Shown piece by piece: positions 18,364 to 25,926 of a stretch of DNA of 64,000 bases (position 1 is the first letter of the stretch; the number at the start of each line of letters is the position of its first letter). The stretch is from an uncultured bacterium. Its GTDB lineage: Bacteria; Planctomycetota; GCA-002687715. Below the pieces are notes generated by a model. It was not told where the DNA came from. It made no database searches and worked only from the letters and a program-made list of their open reading frames with translations. The translations under genes and the position numbers were made by a program. The stretch is taken from contig CADEGH010000007.1 of NCBI GenBank assembly GCA_902826835.1, positions 128,230-192,229 on the forward strand, in the 5' to 3' direction.

Positions 18364-19875
18364 ATGTTGATGCAGAACCGCATGCGCACCTACCTAGCTT
18401 CGATCCTGACTTTGGTCCTTTCGGGCACCGCTCTCGGCGACGAAGTCACCCTCAAGACCGGCAAGGTCGTGAAGGGCTTCATCGTCGAAGACGGTCCGAA
18501 GAGCGTGCGAATCGAGACTCCCGAAGGCAAGACCGAGCGATTCCGACGGGAAGACGTCGAATCGGTGGCCGAGAGCAGCGAAATCGGCTCCGAGGAACTC
18601 GACAAACAACTCGGTGAAGTGGACGGGGAAGACCCGTCGGCCCTCGCCGAGCTTGCCAAGAAAGCCAAGGACGCCGGCACGAAGGGATGGCGTCTCGTCG
18701 CACGCTTGGCGTTGCGCAAGGAGCCGAACCACGACCTCGCGCACGAGCTCCTCGACCACATCAAAGTCGGCGACACTTGGTACACCAACAAGACCGACGC
18801 CGACAAGGCGAACAAGGAGTTGATGGCGAAGAAGTTCGCCGAAGAGGGGTACGTCCGCTACAAGGACGGCTGGATCAAGAAGGAAGACAAGGCGCTCGCC
18901 GACAAGGACCCCAAAGCCTTCACGCGCGACGACAACGGGCTCTTCCGCGAAACCTCCGAGGTGATGAAGGAGAAGGGGCTCGTCTTCTTGGGCGGCAAGT
19001 GGATCCAAGGCGGCACCGAAGAAGACCGCCGCGACATGGCGAAGTTCAAGGAGCTGATGGGTGAGGACATCTGGATCCACACCACGAAGCACTTCCGCCT
19101 GTACATGCAGCAATATCCGCCCGACAAGGTCGCGGAGTTCGGCAAGCTTCTCGAAACGGTCTATGACTGGTTCGTGAAGGAGATGGGCAAAGAACCGGCC
19201 CACGACGTATTCCGCGGTAATCGCGGCCACATGTGGGTACTGAAGGACAAAAACGCGGTCATGAAGTGGTTCGCGAATTACCGCAATCGCTTCAGCCTCG
19301 ATGACCAGTTCAAGACTCTGCTCGACCAGGGTGGGGGTAACGTCCACGCCGACGGCATCCTGATCGCCACCCAGGTGCCCAACCAATCTTCGGACATCCG
19401 CAACCAACTGGTGCATGTCGCGGGGCACTTCCTCATCTTTTGGTTCTCGCCCGGCCTCAAGCACGCAAGCTGGCTTTCCGAGGCTTTCGGCCACCACGCT
19501 GAACACGTCCACCTCGGATCGGGTGTCGTGAACTGCTCCACGCTCGCGAACTACGATGCGGATGGCGGCAAGGCCCAGAAGGAATTTGCGACCAAGGACG
19601 CCAAAGATCGAGCCAAGGGTCTCGTGCGCAACGGATCGGACGAGGCATTCGGCATCCTAGACAAATTGGACCTGAACGCCTTGAACGGGGATCATTTGAC
19701 CAAGGGGTGGACCCTGGTCGACTGGCTGCTACGAGAGCACCACGATGCTTTCGTGAAGTGGTTGGAGGCCCGCAATCGCGCGACCACCGAAGACTCCGTG
19801 ACGCAGGCCCTGAACGGCTGGAGCCTGGAAGCCCTCGACGACGAGTGGCGTAAGTACGTCAAGTCCAAGTTCTGA
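18364..19875 (+). CDS. Secreted protease-like protein with altered zinc motif
   Basis: A 503-residue exported protein. The ATG at 18364 has GGAG eight bases upstream and gives a signal peptide ending near SGTALGDE. The N-terminal part (TLKTGKVVKGFIVEDGPKSV) is followed by a Lys/Asp-rich helical middle. The C-terminal third resembles the peptidase MA/DUF1570-like gluzincin fold: His351-Val-Ala-Gly-His355, then WLSE with Glu373 18 residues on. Gluzincins need HExxH; here the catalytic Glu is Val while the metal ligands remain, so proteolysis is unlikely. It may bind metal or act as a pseudo-enzyme. Its function is unknown. The 262 bp after its stop hold no gene that I can support. Confidence 0.6.
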   Translation: MLMQNRMRTYLASILTLVLSGTALGDEVTLKTGKVVKGFIVEDGPKSVRIETPEGKTERFRREDVESVAESSEIGSEELDKQLGEVDGEDPSALAELAKKAKDAGTKGWRLVARLALRKEPNHDLAHELLDHIKVGDTWYTNKTDADKANKELMAKKFAEEGYVRYKDGWIKKEDKALADKDPKAFTRDDNGLFRETSEVMKEKGLVFLGGKWIQGGTEEDRRDMAKFKELMGEDIWIHTTKHFRLYMQQYPPDKVAEFGKLLETVYDWFVKEMGKEPAHDVFRGNRGHMWVLKDKNAVMKWFANYRNRFSLDDQFKTLLDQGGGNVHADGILIATQVPNQSSDIRNQLVHVAGHFLIFWFSPGLKHASWLSEAFGHHAEHVHLGSGVVNCSTLANYDADGGKAQKEFATKDAKDRAKGLVRNGSDEAFGILDKLDLNALNGDHLTKGWTLVDWLLREHHDAFVKWLEARNRATTEDSVTQALNGWSLEALDDEWRKYVKSKF

Positions 19876-20137
19876 GCGGGATCGAGCGCGGAACTCGGCG
19901 TGGGCGACCATTCTCCCGTGGTGGCGAAGTGCGGCAGTCCTTCAGCCCGGCATGTTCACGGCGGTGGCAGGCGCCGAATCGCCCCGCGCAATGAGTGAGG
20001 CTGGTTTTATTCTCAGCCGGCTTCGGCACTCAGGCCTGCCCCAAGCGGCGAGTCCTTCGTCGCACCGCCTGCTCTCCGACTTCGAAGTCTTCTAGTGATC
20101 GCGCGGACCGCCCCGGCACATTCGACTTCGGGTGGCG

Positions 20138-22714
20138 TCAGCGCACCGAGGTGGGAAAACGTGTCGGCATGAGCAGCGCCGCATTCACGAAGAGCCTTGA
20201 GAGGCCACGCCAGGCCCCGCGGAAGTTCACGTCGTCGGCGAAGAGCACAAAGAAGCCGCTGCCTACTTCCTCGACGCTGACGAAGCTCCGTCCGCGAAGC
20301 TTGAGGTCGTCTTCGGAATTGACGTAGCCGGAAAGCGGAGACGCGTCCTTGAAGACTCCGACGTGCAGGCCGGGCCCCTTGGCATCGAACGACCTTGTGC
20401 CCACTTTGAACGCGGCGACTTCGGACCGATAACCGAAACCGATGGGATGCGAGGGGTCCAGCTCAACCGTGAAAATAGAGCCGGGTTGCTGGCGGCGGCG
20501 GTCTTCCTCCTCGCGTTCGTGGATCCATCGCTTCGGAGGAGTCGGAGCCGGCTCGGGGTCGGCCTTTTTCTCGCTGGACTCACGATCGGTGATCGCGACG
20601 ATGGGGGGCTCCAGACGGAGGAGCGAAAACGCGGAATCGCCCATGGCGATCACGACCCCGCCTTCCCTGGCAAACTCGACCAGGGTCGAGGCGCCTTCTT
20701 TGGGGACCCGACACTCGGGGATCACCACCGAGGAAAACCCGTGCAAGTCGAGATCCGCGAGTTTCCCGATGGGAAGCACCGAATGTGGGAGATCGAGGAC
20801 TTGATCCAACAACCAGCGCGTCGAGCCGAAACTCGTGACGTCCACCCCCTCTCCCCCGAGCAAGGCCACGCGGGGCGGTGCCACGAGCACAAACGAAGTC
20901 GAGCCGAGGTCGATCCCCCGCTCCGTGTAGCCGTCGCTCACCGCGTGGAACTCGACCGAGCGACGTCTTCCGACCGCCTCGATGTCCGCGGCCACTTCCC
21001 GGAGTTGGTCACTCCGGCGAATCAGCAAACTGCCGCGATCGAAGTTCCGCTCGAGCGCGGAAAACTCCCGTCGAGCCGACCGGACTTTCACCCCCGCGGA
21101 CAAGAGGTCCACCAAGGCCTCCATGGCGCCCCGCGTTCCGTACGGAAGGAGCCAGCCCACGGTCGTGGCCTCCCCCTTCACGCCACCGGGTCGGGGCAAG
21201 GATTCGACGAGGAGTTTCGTCGCCACTGGTAGAGCCTGGGTGCACTCATAAACCGTCACGCCGAACACCAAGGGCAGACTCCACGCGGAGACGTCGTAGA
21301 AAAACAGTTCGCGAATCTTCGTCCGGGGTTCCAAGAGGGTGAGCGCCAGACGCTTGAGCGGCTGCGCGAGCTCCACCACCCGAGTCCCCGCCGCAAAACT
21401 GCGATCAAAGACCTCTTCGCCCTGAGTGCTCCGTGTTTTGGCAAGCACGAAGCTGTCCGTCGTCTCGCGGACCTCGATGCCCTGTCGCCGCAGGCACGCC
21501 ACCAAGGCGTCGAGGGCTCCCAAATCCCCGCCCTCCGGGAGGAGGAAGCTGCGAATCGGGCCGGTACTTCCCTCGTGGATCGCGCTCTCGCGGAACTTCA
21601 CGTAGTCGCGGAGTAGGTCGTTCTTGCCGGCCACAGCGGTACCGATCGTGCTCTCGGTAGCCACCACCTGATGAGCGACCCGGTCCTTCAAAGTCAGGAG
21701 GCTCCCGTCCGGACGCCGCACGGAAGCGCCGGCTCGGCCCAGCCCGGCCTGTTCGTACGTCATTCCGATCGCCCCCGTGAAGGACGGCCAACTGTCCCCG
21801 TAGCCAGGATAGAAGAGGTCGAAGTCTTCCTCCGTGTAGTAGGGCCAACCGCGCTCGTCGAACGCCTTGGCGTTGCCGGCGCCGAACCGTCTGCCCCACT
21901 CCAGGGTCGACTCCGGCAAATGGGCGTTGATCGGTTTCTCTGCTGGGAAAAAGAAGTAGGTGCTGTCGTAGCCCATTTCGTGGAAATCGACGTGCACTTG
22001 GGGATTCCAGCGCAAGAGCTCCGGCAATCGGGCAACCGTTTCCACCTGAGTGCTGAACGCCCAATCCCGATTCAGATCGAATCCGTAGTGGTTGGTCCGT
22101 CCCCCCGGCCAAGGCTCGCGATGCTCCATCGACTGCAGTTCCGGATCTGGCCTCCGCCCCGTCGTGGCGTTGAACCAAGATGCGTAACGATCCCGGCCAT
22201 CGGGGTTGAGACAGGGGTCAATCGCGATGATCGCTTGGTCGAGCCACCGCAGAGTCTCCGGGTCGTTCGCCGAGGCCAGGCGGTGCAGCACGCGCAACGC
22301 GGCCTCGGTACCGCTCGGCTCGTTGCCGTGAACGTTGTAGGAGAGCCAGATCATCACCGGCGAAGCCGAAATGGCCCCTTCGCGGTCGAAATCACGCGCG
22401 AAGCCCCGAGGGTCCGCCAGATGCGCCAAACGGAGGCGGGCTTCCTCCAGCGTCGCCATGCGCTCCGCCGCCGAGAGGATCACGTAGAGAAGCGGCCTCC
22501 CTTCGTAGCTCCGCCCGTATTCGTAAAGGCGGGCTCGCGGGGACTTCGCGACAATCTCCTTCGCGTAGGACACGACCCGGGCGTGCTCGGTGAATCGACT
22601 GCCAAGCTCGTACCCGAGGAAGGCCTCCGGAGTGGGAATGCTCTCCGCGGACGCGGCTTGCGACATCAGTCCCTGGACACTCAGCGCGCACCAAATCCAA
22701 ATCCAACGATGCAT
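20138..22714 (-). CDS. Secreted M14-family zinc carboxypeptidase
   Basis: An 858-residue exported peptidase. The ATG at 22714 follows a ribosome site (AAAGGGGA) and gives a signal peptide ending near QAASAES. The M14 zinc site is complete: His129 and Glu132 in HGNEPSG, and His245 in HVDFHEMG. NPDGRDRY, DLNRDW and the catalytic Glu321 in TYEQAG are also present. The C-terminal 450 residues go well beyond the catalytic domain, with a glutamine-amidotransferase-like or beta-rich character as in other large M14 proteins. It is the last gene of a minus-strand set after the O-antigen ligase/TPR gene and a small membrane protein. Its substrate is probably extracytoplasmic peptide. Confidence 0.88.
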   Translation of the reverse strand: MHRWIWIWCALSVQGLMSQAASAESIPTPEAFLGYELGSRFTEHARVVSYAKEIVAKSPRARLYEYGRSYEGRPLLYVILSAAERMATLEEARLRLAHLADPRGFARDFDREGAISASPVMIWLSYNVHGNEPSGTEAALRVLHRLASANDPETLRWLDQAIIAIDPCLNPDGRDRYASWFNATTGRRPDPELQSMEHREPWPGGRTNHYGFDLNRDWAFSTQVETVARLPELLRWNPQVHVDFHEMGYDSTYFFFPAEKPINAHLPESTLEWGRRFGAGNAKAFDERGWPYYTEEDFDLFYPGYGDSWPSFTGAIGMTYEQAGLGRAGASVRRPDGSLLTLKDRVAHQVVATESTIGTAVAGKNDLLRDYVKFRESAIHEGSTGPIRSFLLPEGGDLGALDALVACLRRQGIEVRETTDSFVLAKTRSTQGEEVFDRSFAAGTRVVELAQPLKRLALTLLEPRTKIRELFFYDVSAWSLPLVFGVTVYECTQALPVATKLLVESLPRPGGVKGEATTVGWLLPYGTRGAMEALVDLLSAGVKVRSARREFSALERNFDRGSLLIRRSDQLREVAADIEAVGRRRSVEFHAVSDGYTERGIDLGSTSFVLVAPPRVALLGGEGVDVTSFGSTRWLLDQVLDLPHSVLPIGKLADLDLHGFSSVVIPECRVPKEGASTLVEFAREGGVVIAMGDSAFSLLRLEPPIVAITDRESSEKKADPEPAPTPPKRWIHEREEEDRRRQQPGSIFTVELDPSHPIGFGYRSEVAAFKVGTRSFDAKGPGLHVGVFKDASPLSGYVNSEDDLKLRGRSFVSVEEVGSGFFVLFADDVNFRGAWRGLSRLFVNAALLMPTRFPTSVR

Positions 22715-22731
22715 GACGATGCGATCCCCTT

Positions 22732-23106
22732 TCAAAGCCGGCGGCGCAGCCGCAGGAGCACCACCAGGAGAAAAAGCGACAGGCTCGCGCCCACGATCAC
22801 TACACCGAGGAGGATGTTCTCCGCTGGTGAGCGAGTCTTGGACTTCGCCAAGACCTCGTCGACACGACTGGACACCGCGTCAAGGTCAAATCCGCCCGCC
22901 TCCGAGCGCCGTCGCTGCTCGGTCAATTCCTCGTGCGACGGCGGCGGGGGAGCCGGAGGCACGAGCCCGTCCTCGGTGGATCGGGTCGACGGCGACTCGT
23001 CAGGCGGGGTAAGGACAAAGGGTGGAAGCTGGTCAGGCCGATGCTGGCCTGAGGCGGTCGCGCCGAGAGCGATGGAGAACAAGGTGGATTCGAGCCAACG
23101 CCTCAC
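22732..23106 (-). CDS. Small membrane protein with signal peptide and C-terminal helix
   Basis: A 124-residue protein. It has an N-terminal signal-like segment (LESTLFSIALGATASGQ), a Pro-rich middle, a short charged helical stretch and a strong C-terminal helix (ILLGVVIVGASLSLFLLVVL) followed by Arg residues. It starts with GTG overlapping the stop of the O-antigen ligase gene (GTGA) and ends 17 bp before the carboxypeptidase start, so the three appear co-transcribed. The topology suggests a periplasmic domain anchored at its C-terminus. No family recognised. Confidence 0.6.
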   Translation of the reverse strand: MRRWLESTLFSIALGATASGQHRPDQLPPFVLTPPDESPSTRSTEDGLVPPAPPPPSHEELTEQRRRSEAGGFDLDAVSSRVDEVLAKSKTRSPAENILLGVVIVGASLSLFLLVVLLRLRRRL

Positions 23107-25622
23107 CGAACCGGATCCTCAGTGCTCTCGCGGAGTCGCAATTGGGCGCTCACGGCTTCGTCGAGGAGGAGCCGAAATCGGGCACTCTTCCAGTCCCGAG
23201 CCTGCCCGATTCGGAGCACGACCCCCCACTCTCGTAGGGCCTCCTCCGGACGCCGGGCCGCCTCAAGCCAGCGCGCGTAGATCGAGCGCACCATGATGTC
23301 GTCGGGTCGCGACTCGATCGCTCCCTCCAAAAACACGCGGAGACTCTCGAGCTCGGCCGGCGAAACCGGCGGACCGCCTCCCTCGGCCGCGATCAGCCCG
23401 GCACTGCGCACGGCGAGCTGGGCCTCTTGGTCCGTCTCCCGAGTGAGCGCTAGCACTCGTTTCCAAACCGCGAGCGACTTGGAACCGGCACGCCCGAAGA
23501 GTCCGTCCGGTGCGGCCAAGCGACTGTCGGAGTACATTCTGGCCACTTCGGCGAGGAGCTTCGCATCGCGGGAGGCATTTTCCTCGGCCTTGGCGAGATG
23601 CCCGAGGATTCTCGGCAAGGGAGCCCCGTCCTCGATCAACAGGCGCGCCGCTCCCAGCCTCGCGAACGGCATGTACTCCCGAAGGCTCGCTGCACTTTCA
23701 TATTGGGCCAGCGCCTCGGCTCGAAGCGCGCCCCGCGCCGAATCGGCGCGCCGGCTCCGTTCCTCGAAGAGCAGGCCCATGGCGTAACGTGTCTCCGGCT
23801 GGTTCGGCTGGATGCGAAGGGCCTCGCTCAGAAGCTCGAAAACCCTGGCAAAATCAGGGGACGGTTCCTGGAGAATCAGCGTGGAAAGCCCGAGGTAGGC
23901 GTTCAAGAAGGCGGGATGCAGGGAAAGAGACAACTCGAAGGCACGTTTGGCGGCGTCGAGCAAGCCCTGGTTCCAAAGCAGGTAGGCACGTCGGTAGTGG
24001 TAGCGAAAGTTATTGGGCTCGCGGGTGACCGCGACATCCAGCGCATCCCGAGCCCGCGCCCGGAACTCCGACTCCGATAGGGGCAGCGCCGATCGGTCCG
24101 CCACTGGAATCCCCGCGGCAAACAGGTCGTGAGCTGCGAGATGGCTGGCCCGGTTACCCTCGAGTCGGGCGTGATGATGGAGCGCCAGCACAATTGTCAA
24201 GGTTGCCGCCGAGAGCGCGATCCCGAGCGACCCCGCCGGGCCTCCCCGGCTCCGAGCCGACACGTTTCGCCCCCCCGCGCCCAAAAAGAGCGCGACCCAA
24301 AACGTGGGCACGGGATTCTGGAAGACGTAGGCCCCGATCGACATCAAGAACGCCGCGAGGACCACCCCCCCGGAGACTCCATGCTCCGCGCTCGATGACG
24401 GGGGTAAACCGCGCTTGCGAACCAAACCGAGCCACCTCCAGAGCACAAAAAGGATCGCAGCTCCGCCCCCGAGCCAGCCCAACTCGGCAAGGACTTGCAG
24501 GCTCTCCATGTGGGTAGCTTCAGGCTGCCGCGAGAGACCAAATCGGTCTGCTCCGAGCACCGCGTCGGCACGGGAAAAGCGTGGGTACTCGAATTTCCAG
24601 GCGCCCGGCCCCACCCCCAGCAAGGGGTTGGCTTCGACCATGGCGACCGTGTTCTTCCAGAGGACGAGGCGCTCCGCCTCGGTGCCGTCCTCGAGGGTGG
24701 CCAGGTCCCGCAGTCGATGGGAGATCGAAACGTCAGGGCCTCCACCTCTCCCCGGGACCTTCACCCAAGGATCCGCCAGAAAAAAGAGCACTGGGGTGGC
24801 GACGAGCAGCAGCGAAGCCCACCGAAAGACCGCGTCGGCTCCCATCTGAGCGCGAAGCCCCATAGCCGCGGCGAAGAGACCTCCTCCGAGCGCTCCCGCC
24901 CACGCTGAGCGACAACCGCCGACTCCCAGGAACCAGACGGCGACGAGGATCTGGAGAGCTAGTGTCCCACGACGGAGGAAGGCCGCGACCCCCGGGTCCC
25001 CCAAACCCCGGCAAAGAAGCCCGATTTGGGCGACCAGGCCGAGCGCCACCACTTCCGAAGCAAAATTCACGTGCCCGAAAGTCGACCCCGGCCGGTCCGT
25101 CGCCGGAAGGTGCTCGAACCAGCGAGGCAGTCCCAAACCTGGCGGCCACTCGTCGAGCTCCGCGAGCTGAAGCAGCCCCAGCGCTGCCACCCCCGTGCTC
25201 AGAACCCCCAGCGCGTTGAGACCTTGGCGGAGGGCCGAAGCTTCGGAAACGACATGCTGCCCGAGCCACACCGTCGCCAAAAAGACCACGCCATCTCGAA
25301 TCAGGTGTGCGGATTCGGCCGGAGCTCCGGACCTCGCCGCGCTGACGAGCGCTGTACCGAAAGCAACGAGGGCAATCCAGCCGCCCTTGGGCCAGGAAAA
25401 TCCTTGGCCTCGGGCCGCCTTCCAGCCGAAGAGGAGACAAAGGGAACCTGCGGCCAGGATTTGGAGAGCCGCGCGCTTGGGGCTCGTGTAGAGATCCTCA
25501 AGGGTGCGGTCGTAGACCAGGCCACCTGCGATCGCGGCCAAGAAAAACAGCCACACGGCGATTTTCCTGGGAAAAGCGGGCGTAGGTACGCGGGAAGCAT
25601 GGGTCCGAATTTCGACTTCCAT
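23103..25622 (-). CDS. O-antigen ligase/polymerase-like membrane protein with C-terminal TPR domain
   Basis: An 839-residue protein. The first half is polytopic, with about 12 hydrophobic segments and the Wzy_C/O-antigen ligase motif region around ENTVAMVEANPLLGVGPG-like sequence (NPLLGVGPGAW), after a periplasmic loop. The second half (from about residue 500) is soluble and carries TPR-like helices (AKRAFELSLSLHPAFLNAYL). Such proteins transfer or polymerise surface glycans, or glycosylate proteins, on the periplasmic side; the exact acceptor is unknown. It is the first gene of a three-gene set with a small membrane protein and an M14 peptidase. A TGTAC-N6-GTACA repeat lies just upstream. 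Confidence 0.8.
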   Translation of the reverse strand: MEVEIRTHASRVPTPAFPRKIAVWLFFLAAIAGGLVYDRTLEDLYTSPKRAALQILAAGSLCLLFGWKAARGQGFSWPKGGWIALVAFGTALVSAARSGAPAESAHLIRDGVVFLATVWLGQHVVSEASALRQGLNALGVLSTGVAALGLLQLAELDEWPPGLGLPRWFEHLPATDRPGSTFGHVNFASEVVALGLVAQIGLLCRGLGDPGVAAFLRRGTLALQILVAVWFLGVGGCRSAWAGALGGGLFAAAMGLRAQMGADAVFRWASLLLVATPVLFFLADPWVKVPGRGGGPDVSISHRLRDLATLEDGTEAERLVLWKNTVAMVEANPLLGVGPGAWKFEYPRFSRADAVLGADRFGLSRQPEATHMESLQVLAELGWLGGGAAILFVLWRWLGLVRKRGLPPSSSAEHGVSGGVVLAAFLMSIGAYVFQNPVPTFWVALFLGAGGRNVSARSRGGPAGSLGIALSAATLTIVLALHHHARLEGNRASHLAAHDLFAAGIPVADRSALPLSESEFRARARDALDVAVTREPNNFRYHYRRAYLLWNQGLLDAAKRAFELSLSLHPAFLNAYLGLSTLILQEPSPDFARVFELLSEALRIQPNQPETRYAMGLLFEERSRRADSARGALRAEALAQYESAASLREYMPFARLGAARLLIEDGAPLPRILGHLAKAEENASRDAKLLAEVARMYSDSRLAAPDGLFGRAGSKSLAVWKRVLALTRETDQEAQLAVRSAGLIAAEGGGPPVSPAELESLRVFLEGAIESRPDDIMVRSIYARWLEAARRPEEALREWGVVLRIGQARDWKSARFRLLLDEAVSAQLRLRESTEDPVR

Positions 25623-25638
25623 CGGCTATCGCCTATTT

Positions 25639-25654
25639 TGTACCATCTCGTACA
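25639..25654. repeat. Inverted repeat upstream of the O-antigen ligase gene
   Basis: TGTAC-N6-GTACA, a perfect 5-bp inverted repeat with the size of an operator half-site pair, lies 17-32 bp before the ligase ATG in a 304-bp gap (25623-25926). It could bind a dimeric regulator. No second copy was seen in the window. Confidence 0.3.
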
Positions 25655-25782
25655 GAACGATGGGGGCGCCCGCCCCCCCGATCGGAGAAGGAAGGGAGCT
25701 TGGCTTGCCGTCACGCTCCCCGAACTCGTCAGGATGGTCCTTCGACCGGCCTGATCAGATTCTGGACAGCTGACAATCTCGG

Positions 25783-25811
25783 TTGACGCCTGTGCCGCCT
25801 GCGCGTAAAAC
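25783..25811 (+). promoter_or_regulatory. Candidate sigma-70 promoter for the Kelch lipoprotein gene
   Basis: TTGACG (25783-25788; 5 of 6 consensus) is followed after exactly 17 bp by TAAAAC (25806-25811; 4 of 6). Transcription would start near 25818 and leave a leader of about 110 nt before the ATG at 25927. It lies in the only gene-free stretch of 300 bp in the window. Confidence 0.5.
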
Positions 25812-25824
25812 CCTCACTGTTCTG

Positions 25825-25850
25825 CGGAAACCTCGGTCTCTGAGGTTCCG
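25825..25850 (+). other. Leader hairpin of the Kelch lipoprotein mRNA
   Basis: CGGAA(A)CCTC pairs with GAGGTTCCG around a 7-nt loop: 9 bp with one bulged A. It lies at the expected 5' end of the transcript. A second possible pairing (CCGG at 25857-25860 with a downstream CCGG near 25880) follows. It might protect the mRNA end; no known riboswitch pattern fits. Confidence 0.35.
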
Positions 25851-25926
25851 GGATCAAAAGGGGGCTCCGGAAGTGGCACATGCTTCAAGCCGGGGCACAT
25901 GGATGCAAGAGGTTGGGAGGTTCATC

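Noticed and set aside
19995..20327. Open frame on the plus strand between the protease-like gene and the M14 gene
   Set aside because: It overlaps the M14 carboxypeptidase 3' end, has no ribosome site and shows arginine/serine-rich composition typical of shadow frames in GC-rich DNA.
25872..25888. TGGCACATGCTTCAAGC in the Kelch leader as a sigma-54 site
   Set aside because: The spacing between GG and GC is 12 rather than 10 bases, and a better sigma-70 candidate lies upstream.
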